Shown: positions 11,252-22,942 of the stretch, piece by piece
Position numbering within the stretch: the first letter of the stretch is position 1
Layout of the letters: the number at the start of each line of letters is the position of its first letter
NCBI GenBank assembly: GCA_026120035.1
Contig: JALRME010000009.1
Span: 558,001-622,000, forward strand
Direction: 5' to 3'
Source of the DNA: Coleophoma eucalyptorum
Lineage: Eukaryota > Ascomycota > Leotiomycetes > Helotiales > Dermateaceae
Length of the DNA stretch: 64,000 bases
The notes under the pieces: model-generated
Seen by the model: the letters and a program-made list of their open reading frames with translations, nothing else
What the model was told of the DNA's origin: nothing
The model's database searches: none
Program-made: the position numbers and the translations under genes

Positions 11252-13285
11252 CTTCCCGTGCAGTTCGGGAGGTGATCCAAAAAAAAAAAAAAAAAAAGAT
11301 GATATATGGACAAGACGTGTGGAGAGGGCGAGGGCGGCGCGGTTATGATCTCATTGAGGGTTTCTTTGATGGGGGCGCGTTTCCTTGCTTCATCTGAACT
11401 CTCGCTTAGCCATCTTGAAACCGATCTGCAAAGGCAGTTGACCAATAAGGTGCTTTGAAACATGGCAGCTGCCTCTCCTTACATACGACGATCAACCTCA
11501 ATTTGCAAATTCCACAACTTGGCCCCTTTTCGAGGGCGTTGGGCGTGGGTGGTGGGTGGTTGTCCCGGCATCCCTGACCATGATGGCATGGGATTATGAC
11601 CGTCCGCCTCGGTTGTGCTTCGCCAGCGCACAGCCAACCAATCTGGCTGTCGATGCTCGCTCGCCCTGGCTATGTTCCTGCATTACCTTTACCTTTACCT
11701 TGATCTTCAGGTATGTGAATGAACTGTGCCCAAACCAACAAGGTTTCCCGATGCGGGACGACTTGGCAGACCTCATGGGCAATCGTTGAAAGGGCACAGC
11801 CAAGCCCCGTCCGCTGCTTCCATCTATTCTGGGCAGCATATCCGAATATGGCAGTGGTTCCTGTCCAGATCTCTCAAACCATTGCCCATGTCAGCGATGA
11901 AATCCACTAAACATCCAGAAAGGTCAAGGACCAGAGTATGTCCCGAGACCGTGCTATTATGGAGTAACCAGAAAGAAATATATCTGGCGGTGCCGTTTAG
12001 CACTAGCCACTTATCGTTATGATTCTCGTTGCGACCTCGATACCGAAATCTGCTGCATTGCACCCAGGGAGTTCAATGGGCTTCAGACCTTTCCTATCAC
12101 CATACTGACAGATTCCAGCAAATGAAAAACTGCATCTCAGGGATCAGAAACTTCCATAAACAGAGTTGAACAAGACCTTGTAGTAATTGTTCTGCAAAGG
12201 ATAGGTAGTGATCGCTCTCAGTCTTCATAGATGCGGTGGAATTGAGGTGGACGATATCAAGCCTATGGGCCACTCCTAGTATAGGTGGATCCAATCTGTG
12301 AAGGATCAACACAAACAAACCTATGCCAGCTGAGGTGGCAGCTCGTGCAAGAGACCCCAGCCATGCAACGGTCCGAGAAAGAGTCCGTGAATCAAGTCTA
12401 CTTGTTGTCCGCTCTACGAGATTCTCTTGACTAATTCAGATCCCATTGACCCAGGGGAGTCATGGTGTGTTTTTCCTTGATAGCTGCTGCCATAGGTATA
12501 GTCAACTTCAAGAGGGTAAACGGGTAGGAATCATCACGGAAAATCGATGCTCCGCTCGGTTAATTTATGCTGCAACGCAGCTTCGGCTACCTACAGAGAA
12601 GCATGAATACCTTGCACCGTACTTTCTTATTCTATACCTTATGTATCTTAGTTTGAGGTTGCTTGAAATCAAGTTATCCACCGTACTACTAGTACGTCCT
12701 TGGCGTCTCTATTGAGTTATTCGTTCTCCCTTTATTATACCTCAGGCCTAATAGCCCACCTATCCCAGCAACTCAATATGAACTCAAGTTATGTTTGTAT
12801 CTTTTTTCGTTCCTCTATTTATGGTCAATGTATTCGGACTATTCGAAAAGTTAACTACCCAGGTATTCTCCATCTTTTATCCATGCCGGCCGTTGCAATA
12901 ACTGAAATGCTGTTCTGACTGAGTTGGCTGATCTTATCAAAGAACATCTGAGGAAAAGGCGATCGGTCAGGGGTTCGAGATTAGCAGAATTCGTGGCATC
13001 AATTTGTAACCCTGCAGAGTTTTAATTGGTCACTCTGATTATCTCTAAAGTCCTATGGTCAACTCAATGGCTTCACATCAAAGATCGCTCTTGTAAATCC
13101 GACGTATCTATTTCCAAGGAGGATGAACATTATCATTACGTTGCATCATATCAAGGAGACTATTACTTGCTCAGTCACTTTTACCATCAATATTTCATGA
13201 GCTTTCACCCTGAAAATTCATGACCCAGTACCATCCTTAGCAAGATCGTTATCCGCAAATGGAACTCTCGTCCTCAGCATAACGT

Positions 13286-13297
13286 GGGGGGGGGGGG
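13286..13297. repeat. G12 homopolymer tract
   Basis: Uninterrupted run of 12 G in non-coding DNA; see also 22264-22274 and 48463-48473. Confidence 0.85.
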
Positions 13298-15272
13298 TTC
13301 CAAAGCGCTTTAATGTTAAAACATCTTGTGACTGCGCAGCAGCTTGCAACAGTGGAAAACTCAGATACTTTATGGACAAATAATCCAAGGATGATTGAGG
13401 GATTTTTTTTAAAAAAAAAAAAAGAACTACGTGAAATGCGACGATTTTGGCGACGAAGCCTCGATGCCCAACAGAACCCGACAACTTCCATTCGGCATTA
13501 GAATTGTAATAACAAACCTGAGACAAATCCTCTTAGAAGATTCGCTGAATAAACTTCAAACTAGCACGATAAAATGGCTAGCTATCTTGGGAAGCAAATA
13601 CTCCGCTTTGTTTCTTGCAACAACTGCCGTGAAGTGCGACTAGATACATAAACCGGTCCGTTGTGGCTGTCCTGCAACAATGGCCAGCACGTGGTGCACA
13701 GGTTCGGAAATCAGGACTCCTCAGTATCCTATACAGCTAGGCGGGATGCCTCCACATACAAAGTCCATTACGCATTACTCAGGGACTGTGGTAGCAGCAC
13801 GGAGGTCACGAGCCAGCTCCACATCACGACGTTATGGGATCTAGCAGAGAATTAGCGAGTATAACTCCGGCGCCTTGTTCTGAACCTTGGCAAATTCGGA
13901 CCTAGTTTATAGTATACGACTATGGTAGAGAAACATTCTCATCGTTACTTCAAAGGTTTACTAATCAATCTATTAGCACCAAATTGCTCAATTGCTGAGA
14001 ACGATTTTTCGGTAGCTAGAATGAATGAATTTCCGGTCACGCACCATATCAACTATATCAGCAGACTAGAAAACCAAGAAAGATTTCGCCTTTGCCATCC
14101 AAAATAGTCAACTACAATTCCGAATTTCCAGTCCAGATAGTCACTCATCTTCATAGCACAACCCCTGGACTGTGTATGGCAAACATGTGGTACGATCATT
14201 ACTTCTCCGTGCTAGAGTTACCATTTAGACCGAAGAGGAGGTTGGATTAAGCGAGGTCTCCAACCCCAGGTTTCGCTATGGCTTCCAGCTGCTCGGGCAC
14301 TTGCTCCCAGCAAAGTGGGGCGTGATCTAGCAGAAGGACCAAGATACTGCTAATCTATTAGAATTCAACTTGGTCAGTAGAGTGCAGGGGCTCGACTGCT
14401 ATAGCAGCCACATTCCATGCCAGATCTGAAGTGCCGGGCTGGTGCGAGTTGAGTACTTAGCTTCCATCGAATTGGGTTTAACCTAAGAGACTACAAGGCT
14501 GTCCCTTGGGTAACAGCTATACGATGAAAAAAAGCCTAACCTCTGGAGAGAGAGGCCGAGCCTAATGGAGATTCCAGCCTCATAGAGCTACCCCGCAAGG
14601 CTTGGGTATCTAAGCATAAGCCTCCAACCCCGTTGCTCCCGATCGCTATGATTTGTAGCTTGGTGGAGGATCAGAGTTATCTCCTTGGTTCTAAGAAGTG
14701 GCCTAGGCGGGTCGAGAGGCAAGATTGAGGACCAGCCGTCCAAGTGGTACCAATATTTCGGCAAGTGATCATCGTTGGTACCTCTGTAAATACACGAATT
14801 CAACACTACACGTTTCACAAGAACTACTTGCAGCCACCTTGAAATTAATGTGGCATTGGGGATTCGAGGGAGGGTTTCTCAAGTCCATATAGGATGTGGT
14901 ATATTCATTGCCCCAATAGGTAGATGTATCTGTTAGTACACTATTAGAGTATCTCCATTACAATTATTACGCTAGAGGTCCCAAGACACGACTTGATCCA
15001 GTAGCTTGTTTGATGCCTAAAGAAAGACATTCACTCATTGCGAAAGCCCCTGGTATCTTTAGTCTAGATCATGTGGTGCAGAGAAATGGTCAGTATCAAG
15101 AAGCATTTGTTATGAAGAGAACCCGAAGTGAACATCGATGGTCTTCGGAACAAAATACAGTAATACTCAGCGGTTGTTATGTCCCACATACTTGCTTGAA
15201 TTAAAAGGCAAATGGTCTAAGTTGATCTATAGATCCTTAATCATCGCCATTATCTATCTTCCACAATGGCAG

Positions 15273-17147
15273 CTACATCAAGAGCGCGATAGCCTCATAC
15301 TCATCCAGCTCAAAGGTTCCTTCAAGATCTTTCAGAGTGCGCCCATTTGTGCTAAGGAGAACATCCTTTGCTCCACTGAGATCTTTCTTCCATTGAACCT
15401 TGCTTGGAGAGAAGTTGCAAAGCACCAGCATGATTTCACCCTTCTCCGATTTCCTGGTGTATGGAAAAATATCCTCGTTGGTATCATCAACAGTGTTGAA
15501 GTCGCCATAGACAAAAATATCCTTGTACTTCTTTCGCGCAGCCAGCATCGATGACCAATATGTGAATGGAGATGCTGGGTCGTCAACTTGTGATGCGGCG
15601 TTGACAGCATTGAAGTTGGTGTTGGCATTCATCCATGGCTGGACACTTGGAGATGTGAAGCCCGCATGAGAACTTGTGTCCCACTGCATCGGTGTCCTCG
15701 CGTTATCTCTAGATTTCTTCTGGTATTCTACCATTTTTTCCTTCAGAATCGCGGGGTCTTTCGTTCTCTGGTTAAGGACGCTGAGATTGTTAGCAGTACT
15801 CTCTCAAGGGCTCTAACGAAGGTACTCACGCCCAGTGGTTGAAAGTGTTCAAATCTTTGTACTCGTCAATCCCCCACTCAAGAGGAACATTTGTCATTCC
15901 AAGTTCTTGTCCTTGGTACACAAAGACAGTTCCTGCTTGACAACCAAGAAATGTCGCGAGCATCTTCGAGCTCTGTGCTCGGTGTTTAGGACACCCGCAT
16001 GCGAACCTATTCACCGAACGAGGCTGGTCATGGTTCTCGAGGTAAAGGGCATTCCAACCACTGTTTTCGTACATGAACTTCTGCATTGTTTCGAAGATTT
16101 TGCGTAAAGTGCTGAGCGACCATTTTGGAGTCTGAGGAGAAAATCTTCCGTCGGCTCCCTCCGCATGATCAATGTCGACACTGTTCTTTGATTAGTTCAG
16201 CAAGAGGATTATAGAACTAGGAGAACCTACTGCTGGAACTGAAAAATCATATTAAGCTCTCCGCGGTCATGTCCAACACTCTTGATCACCTCCTTCGGGT
16301 CGCTTACGCATGGCATTTCTCCCACGCTGAAGGCATCATACTCCTTCAAAATAGATCCGAGACCACCCAAGAATTCATGTAATCGAGGTCCTGCACTGAA
16401 GAACTGCTCGCCCGGTTGCCACGGTGAATCTGGGTTCACGACTGGAGCGTCGGGGAATGCCTGGTCCTTGGAAATGAAGTTAATCACGTCCATTCGGAAC
16501 CCATCAGCACCTCGATCCAGCCAGAAGCGAACAATAGCGTGGACAGCCTCGACGACCTTGGGGTTCTCCCAGTTCAAATCTGGCTGTTCAACGGCAAAGA
16601 TGTGCAGATAGTATTCTTGCGTCAGCTCATCCCATTCCCAGGTAGAGCCTTGGAAGGCAGCAGCCCAGTTATTTGGAGGATGTCGATTTCCATCCTTGTC
16701 GTACTTTGCTGGGCGCCAGACATACCAGTCTCGGTATGGGTTGTCTTTAGACAAGCGGGATTGCTTAAACCATTCGTGCTGATCACTGGTATGATTTACA
16801 ACGAGATCCATGAGCAGTTTCATCCCACGAGCCTTCAATTCTTTGATGAGTCTGTCAACGTGCTCAAGCGAGCCATATCGTTCATCAATCACCCTGTAGT
16901 CAGAGATGTCATATCCCATATCAACTTGTGGTGACTTCAAGATGGGGGAGAGCCAGACGCAATCAACTCCAAGCTTATGCATATAATCGACTTTGGAAAT
17001 AATGCCCTCCAAATCTCCAATTCCATCATCGTTACTATCTTTGTACGAAGAAGGGTATATTTGGTACACCGAGCTCTCTTTCCACCACGCTCTGTGCTGT
17101 GGAGTCATGATTTCAGTGCTTTGCTGGTTCGTAACGGGAGGCGACAT
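15273..17147 (-). CDS. GH13 alpha-glucosidase, predicted isomaltase/oligo-1,6-glucosidase type (591 aa)
   Basis: This is a family GH13 (subfamily 31/40-like) retaining exo-alpha-glucosidase, presumably cytosolic, acting on short alpha-glucosides. Exons are 17147-16231, 16180-15830 and 15780-15273; both introns are phase 2 with good donors (GTAGGT, GTGAGT). The barrel signatures are intact: LVVNHTSDQHEWF; DGFRMDVINF with nucleophile Asp220; GEMP with acid/base Glu277; ENHDQPR with Asp357. The residue after the nucleophile is Val221. In yeast, Val at this place marks isomaltase (IMA) and Thr marks maltase (MAL), so alpha-1,6 preference is likely (inference). No signal peptide follows the chosen ATG. 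The frame is open upstream to an in-frame ATG at 17279, but that extension does not look like family sequence. It is divergent from the permease gene. Confidence 0.93.
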
Positions 17148-18267
17148 GACTTCCACAGTGATCTGGGACGCTGGAGAATACAACACAAGTAGAACTGAAC
17201 TTGTGAGGGAGGGGAAAGGCAAGAAGAAAGGTATGGAGTCAAGGAACTTGGAAACTCCTGTTTGACGACCTGCATTCAATATTAACAGGCTTCAGCTTCT
17301 TAGCCTTGTTGTACACGATAGCATAACATAGTGAGGGGATTGATATCTCCACCGCATAGGCACTCCAAGGGCATCACCCCGCATTATGCAAGCATGATTG
17401 CCAATAATATGTGCAGCGTTTCAACCTCCGCGTAGAATCCTGCGCATGTGACCCTCACATGATCCCCCGCTGGAAGAAAGAGCGAGAGTGCTGGCGAAAG
17501 ATACAACGAGCATTACTGCGATGACTAACGGAATAAGCACCGCGAGAATTATGGCGATACTTTCGGACACGACGCCCTCTTTGCCAAAATGAGGGGGTTA
17601 GCAGTGAGGCGTTCTCAGGCTGGCTCGGCTGGTTTACTCGTATGATTACCTAGTTTTAAGAGAGCAAGGCAAGATACTTCCACGGAGGGGTGATAAGCGA
17701 GCAAGGGGTCAAGCCCCCTCGATCCCGTCACACCCCGCCTTCAAAACAGCATTCTCACAAGATCCCCCAAAGCATTGATGCTCGATCCTGTACAGGAGTG
17801 CATTAGATATGGGATCTTGGGGAGGGAAATAAGCCGAATCTGCTAGATCTCGTTACGGGGATTGAATTGTGTACCAATCTTCTGCCATCGGGTGACTGGG
17901 ACCACTGACGGAAGCAACTTAGGGGCAAACTCTGGATGACGCCAGCCACCCTCTCAACACTTTGAACACCAGATCCCGTTGAAGTTGCATGCTGCTAAAC
18001 TTATTCAAGAAGGTGGCATGATTTGAATTGGCTTCGTCGCGATCTTGTATGCTCGGTATCTAGGGTGCGCTGTACCAGTAAAGGGATAGAATTGCAGTAC
18101 AGTGCCACGGCAAGACGTTCTTCTGGGCGCCTCTAGAACGCCTCCAGCCAAGGCGCACTTGGTCTTTGCTTCATGGATGATCATTGGCACTAGGACGGGG
18201 AAAATCCCAGGTTCTTCGTTCCCCAGATTTTCTTTTCCCGCTAGTTTCTCTAGCGGAGTGGTACATG

Positions 18268-18284
18268 GGACTCACGCGGAGTCC
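18268..18284. promoter_or_regulatory. Inverted repeat GGACTC-N5-GAGTCC upstream of permease
   Basis: Perfect 6-bp arms are separated by 5 bp, 284 bp upstream of the permease start. The symmetry suits a dimeric DNA-binding protein, but no regulator is known to me for this exact sequence, and a chance occurrence is possible. Confidence 0.25.
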
Positions 18285-18457
18285 AACGATGGAGAACCCC
18301 CCCGGATTACTGGGTATCCCTGGACGCACTCTCAAGCAACCTTTGTCGTAAGCACTGGCAAGCCTTCTGGAACTGTGCTTGATCGATTATGGCGAGTATG
18401 TGAGCGTGCAGTGTTGGGATCGAAGACCATTGTTTGCCTGCATCGAGAGCTTGAGGA

Positions 18458-18463
18458 TATAAA
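18458..18463 (+). promoter_or_regulatory. TATA-box-like element of the permease gene
   Basis: TATAAA lies 105 bp upstream of the ATG and is followed by a C8 pyrimidine tract at 18475-18482. This is a usual arrangement for regulated fungal genes. Confidence 0.45.
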
Positions 18464-18567
18464 GACCTGTGTCTCCCCCCCCTTTCTGAACATCATCAGC
18501 CTACAGATCAAGCTTTGATCATCCTCCTGTCAATCATATCAGTTCAGATCCTTCAGACACCTTCACA

Positions 18568-20630
18568 ATGGATCGATCTCCTGAGTCCATCAGTGATACT
18601 CCCCTCGAGGGACACATCACCAATGTCGAGCACAATGACAATGTTCTGCGTCTTGCAGATACCAACATCCGCAAGGTAAGGCCGAACTTGAGTAGATCAC
18701 AGATTCCTCTCCTAACAGAACCCAGATGTCGGTTGTCAATCCAGACATTGCACATCTCACTCTTGAGGCAAAGCATGCCACCGACTCCGAAAAGACCATG
18801 ACTCTCCGACAAGCCTTTCCACTTTACAAGAAGGCAATGGCTTTCTCGGTCATCTTCTCGACAGCAATTGTTATGGAAGGTTATGACACCGCATTGATTA
18901 GTGCTTTCTACGCATTTCCACCATTTCAGAAGAAATATGGAGAGTTCGTCGACGCCGAAACCGGTTATCAGATCCCCGCTAGATGGCAAACCGGTTTGTC
19001 CAACGGAGCGCTCGTTGGTGAAATTCTCGGTCTTGCTGCGGCTGGTATCATTGTCGACCGCTACGGTTACAAAAAAACCATGATGGCTTCACTTCTGCTA
19101 ATGATTGCCTTCATCTTCATTCCATTCTTCTCTCAGAACTTGGTTACCTTGCTCATTGGCGATATCCTCCAAGGTGTTCCTTGGGGTGTCTTCCAAACCA
19201 TGACCACTGCATACGCTTCTGAGGTCTGCCCTGTGCAGCTCCGTGCTTATCTCACTACATATGTCGTAAGTAAAACCTCCAAATGCGCCATGATAAGCCA
19301 CTGACAACTGAAAAAGAATCTTTGCTGGGTTTTCGGCCAATTGATCGCTACTGGTGAGCCCCCTCACAGCTTGAGCAAAACATGGTTTAGCCAGTGCAAT
19401 TGCTAACAGCCAGCTAGGAGTCCTCACCTCCATGCTCAAGAGATCAGACGAATGGGCATACCGTATTCCTTTTGCTATCCAATGGATGTGGCCCATTCCT
19501 ATCTTGATTGGCGTTACACTCGCTCCAGAATCACCATGGTAATTCCCCCAACATTTTGTTTATTTTATCCCTAGTCTCGTAGAAAACCGGAGCAGTGTCT
19601 GTACCTCTGGAACTAGTGTTCCTGGAGCTTTTGTACAAGAATTCTGAATGCTCCACCGTGTAGGAGTTTATATTGAAAGCCCTCATATGCTAATTTAAGA
19701 AACAGGTGGTACGTTCGACACAACCGAGTTGATGAGGCCAAAGTAGCCCTGCGTAAACTCACCTCCCAAAATTATGCTGCCGCTGCTGGTTTTGACGTCG
19801 ATTCAACAATTGCCATGTATGTGCATACAAATGAGATCGAGAAGCAATCTGCCGAGAAGACTTCATATTTGCAATGTTTCAAGGGAACCGATCTCCGCCG
19901 AACTGAGATTGTAAGCATGGTCTGGATTATTCAAACCTTCTGTGGTTCTGGACTCATGGGTTTCTCCATCTACTTTTTCGAATCTGCTGGTCTTACTGCT
20001 TCTGGTGCATTCAACCTTGGCATGGGACAGTATGCCCTCGGAGCTGTTGGAACTATTGCCTCTTGGTTCTTGATGTCCTGGATCGGTCGACGAACTCTCT
20101 ACTGTTATGGCCTTGCTATCCTCACTATCCTCCTCGTCGTCATTGGAGGTCTTGGTGTTCCCACGCTTGTCAAAAATGGACCATTGGGTTGGGGTATCGG
20201 AGCCTGCATTCTTATCTACACTTTCGTCTACGATCTCACCATTGGTCCAGTATGCTATTCACTCGTCGCGGAGCTGTCATCCACGCGTCTAAAGGCCAAA
20301 TCCATCGTCATCGCGCGAAATCTCTACAACGTCGCTGGTCTCATCAACAACGCCCTCACGCCAAACATGATTAACCCAACTGCTTGGGGCTGGGGCGGCA
20401 AGGCTGGATTCTTCTGGTGCGGAATCTGCTTCCTTTGCTGGCTCTGGAGCTTCTTCCGTCTTCCCGAGCCCAAGGGACGTACCTACGGAGAGTTGGATGT
20501 CTTGTTCGAGCACAAGGTCCCCGCCAGAAAGTTCAGAACCACCCAAGTCGATCAGTTCTCTGGAGATCATTTGGAGGTTGTTCAGGACAATTTTGAGAAG
20601 TCTACATACACCGCTCAACACAAGGAGTAA
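18568..20630 (+). CDS. MFS sugar transporter, alpha-glucoside/maltose permease type (576 aa)
   Basis: This is a twelve-helix major-facilitator sugar/H+ symporter, expected in the plasma membrane. Five exons are inferred: 18568-18675, 18726-19265, 19317-19353, 19418-19538 and 19706-20630. The third is only 37 nt. All joins keep frame; the fourth intron is long (167 nt). Motifs include EGYDTALISAFYAFPPFQKK after the first helix, which is typical of fungal alpha-glucoside permeases, GLAAAGIIVDRYGYKK in the loop 2-3 region, PESPWWYVRHNR before the central loop, a GRRT loop, and DLTIGPVCYSLVAEL in the second half. The N-terminal 50 residues are hydrophilic. Divergent pairing with the glucosidase strongly supports alpha-glucoside uptake; the exact sugar is not shown by sequence. 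Confidence 0.92.
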
Positions 20631-21107
20631 TAGCAGACTTGATAATTTATGTGGGAATGGGTCTTGGCACCCATATGATCTCTTATGATTACATGATAAT
20701 ATCAGCGGCGGTCATCGTTTTTGAATACCTATTACTGTTTTAGTTCAGCGTCGCTTAAAGATTAAGAAGTTTATGATTTATAGTAGATTCAATCAATACC
20801 TTGTTCAAAGTTCTGAAGCGATTGAAAATTGAAAGTCCAGTGAACAAGTCCAAAAGTACCCTTCATTTAGAAAAATTATATAATGATTATCTTAGAAAAT
20901 TTATTAGAACACAATAATTTTCTGTGCTGAATTTGATCCACTGCAGAGCCCATTCGTGCTTATGTCTGTCTATGATGGAATAAGTCCATAAACCCGCTTA
21001 TCCCCGTACCCCTCTATGCAGGGAAGTAAGTATATATGTCACTAGGCCATGCCCATGATCTCTTCAAACCAAAACATTTCTTTCACAATTCCCAAAGCGT
21101 ATACAAG
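20631..21107. other. AT-rich intergenic region with core promoter of the aldo-keto reductase
   Basis: This 477-bp region is distinctly AT-rich at 20760-20940. A TATATAT element at 21031-21037 lies 71 bp before the aldo-keto reductase start codon. No coding signal is seen. Confidence 0.5.
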
Positions 21108-22182
21108 ATGGCCCCTCAATCCAAAACAGAGATCGAAGTCGTTTTCGGCGCCATGACACTTGGCAAAGAAGGCAAGCCATATCCCTCGACAAACTCACAC
21201 GCCATATACTCACAGATTAAACTTAGGCGCCGAACAAGCACGTGTGCATTCACTCACCGATGCAGGAGAAATCCTTGATGTATTCCAATCATTCGGACAC
21301 AATGAAATTGACACCGCAATCGTATACGGCAAAGGCAGTTCGGAGCAGTATCTCGGGCAGCTAAACTGGCAAGAACGCGGGTTAGTGCTGGCCACCAAGT
21401 TCTCCCCCCGAACAGATCTCGGCCTCGGCCCAGATGTCAAGACAACACATTCCCCAGCTCATCTGCGCCTCGCGCTCAAGAAGTCTCTCGAGTCGCTGAA
21501 AGCCGACAAAGTGGACATGTGGTACCTGCACGCACCGGAGCGCAGCACGCCGTACGAAGAGACGTTGAGAGAAGTGAACAATCTCTATAAAGAAGGCTAC
21601 TTCAAGAGATTCGGCATCAGCAACTACGCTTCTTGGGAGGTTGCGCAGATCTGTGAGATCTGTATCCGGAACGATTGGATCCGCCCTACGGCCTACCAGG
21701 GCGTGTATAACGCACTGCACCGGCTGGTGGAGCCGGAACTCTTTCCGTGCTTGCGATACTACGGCCTCTCCTTCTACGAGTTCAACCCGCTCGGGGGTGG
21801 CTATCTGACGGACCGTTACCACCGCACCACCACCTCCGAGGCACTCGAGCCTGGGTCGAGATTCGACCCAGCGCGAGTCCAGGGCCGATCGTATCGCCAG
21901 CGGTACTGGAACGACGCCTATTTCGATGCTCTGGATATCCTGCGGCCTGTCGCGAAACAGTTCGGTATGTCCGAGGCCGAATGTGCACTTAGATGGATCA
22001 TGCATCATTCGTTACTGAAGAAGGAGTTCGGTGATAAGATTATTATCGGTGCTAGTAGTAAGGAGCAGCTGAAGCAGAACCTTGAGAACCTTGAAAAGGG
22101 ACCCCTGCCAGAAGAGGTGGTGAAGGCGCTTGATGAAGGCTGGAAGACAGTCAAGGGCATTGCTACGAACTACTTTCACTGA
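21108..22182 (+). CDS. Aldo-keto reductase, aflatoxin-aldehyde-reductase (AKR7) type (339 aa)
   Basis: This is a cytosolic NADPH-dependent carbonyl/aldehyde reductase with the (beta/alpha)8 AKR fold. Exons are 21108-21171 and 21227-22182. The intron (21172-21226) starts with GC rather than GT and ends in TAG; this is the only join that restores the family sequence FGAMTLGKEG-AEQARVHSL. The catalytic tetrad is Asp50, Tyr55 (NEIDTAIVYG), Lys79 (LATKFSP) and His123 (MWYLHAPERS). Other AKR7 features are FGISNYASWEVAQI, YQGVYNALHR and a C-terminal IIIGASSKEQLKQNL cofactor segment. The length fits the family (about 330-340 aa). The physiological substrate is unknown; detoxification of dicarbonyls is a common role in this family. 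Confidence 0.92.
21172..21226 (+). other. GC-AG intron
   Basis: The donor is AAG|GCAAGC and the acceptor is TTAG. No GT occurs near the required exon end, and the phase-1 join is supported by family sequence on both sides. Confidence 0.85.
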
Positions 22183-22942
22183 GTTGATTTTGTTCGTGAA
22201 CGGATGAAGGCATTATTCACGACTAGATATGTACCTGGGAATTTGACTTATCATTGGAAGGGAGGGGGGGGGGGAAATCTAGCATATCTGTACCTCTGAT
22301 AAAAAGTCCTTTGCTATAGTTCTTGGGGTATGAGTAAGTGATTGTGCGACGAAGTCGAAATTTGAGTGTCAGCCAATTTCGATAAGCCAATAGTCATCTG
22401 CAAACTCGTCGTCTAACTTATTGACTTGTAGCGATTTCATCGTCTATTGATCCATGTCTATCCGTTGCCTCCCTTTACCCAAAGAAGAAAGGATTGGGCA
22501 GTTTGATTTCATCGGATTTGATTGTTCTTAATGAAATATCATGAGCTGAAACTGACACAATTTCAGTGTGCCCCAAATCTATGTTCAATATCGATTGGAT
22601 CTGTCGATGAGCCCTCAAAAATGTTTTTGAAAAGGTGAAGGTGCTAAGCTATGTATCGAAGAGAGATACGATTCCGGCGCTTGAAGTCAATGAAGAGTGG
22701 CATAATGTTGATCACAGGAAGGGTGACGAATGCCTGAAGGTAGGTAAAGAAGCCTGGAGTGACAGGATGGGATCTTGAGTAAACTGCGAGCTCATATTCA
22801 AGACTATTGTTTAACAGCTAAATCCTCTCTTAACCTCTCCTCCTTTTTCTCTTTCTAAAAGAAAGATGATAATTTAAGTGATTGATCTAACCCATTTCAA
22901 TTTGACAATCCACAGATACCATAGCCAATCTTCTGGACCCAT
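22183..22942. other. Convergent intergenic region, no gene seen
   Basis: This 760-bp region separates the stop codons of the aldo-keto reductase and carboxypeptidase S. It contains a G11 tract at 22264-22274. The remainder is moderately AT-rich with no supported coding frame. Confidence 0.5.
22264..22274. repeat. G11 homopolymer tract
   Basis: Uninterrupted run of 11 G in the convergent 3' region after the aldo-keto reductase. Confidence 0.85.

Larger units (their letters stand above)
10619..15272. other. Gene-poor 4.65-kb region
   Basis: No convincing coding region was found on either strand; open frames are short, and those over 60 codons lack splice-supported extension or family motifs. 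The region holds simple-sequence tracts: G/T-rich pentamer repeats at 11198-11251, A19 at 11279-11297, G12 at 13286-13297 and T8A13 at 13403-13423. From about 12.6 kb onwards it is more AT-rich. Its left end must contain the promoter of the secreted protein gene and its right end the 3' flank of the glucosidase gene. It could hold decayed repeats, but I cannot recognise a transposase, integrase or terminal repeat. Confidence 0.5.
17148..18567. promoter_or_regulatory. Shared 1.42-kb divergent promoter region of glucosidase and permease
   Basis: This region separates the start codons of the glucosidase (minus) and the sugar permease (plus). It contains a 6+5+6 inverted repeat at 18268-18284 and a TATA-like element upstream of the permease. 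Several SYGGRG sequences (CreA/Mig1 type) are present, for example at 17377, 17465, 17733, 18253 and 18276, but at about the number expected by chance. No convincing CGG-N-CGG operator pair for a maltose activator was found by eye. Confidence 0.5.

Noticed and set aside
13610..13720. CNNCR-like translation resembling the start of a Zn2Cys6 motif
   Set aside because: The remaining cysteines are missing and stops interrupt the frame; most likely coincidence.
17148..17279. In-frame N-terminal extension of the GH13 glucosidase
   Set aside because: The extra residues include a hydrophobic stretch but do not resemble GH13 N-termini; the internal ATG gives the normal family start.
17148..18567. Multiple CreA/Mig1-type SYGGRG sites in the glucosidase/permease promoter
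   Set aside because: Five were spotted in 1.42 kb, but about five or six are expected by chance on two strands, so they are not evidence of glucose repression.
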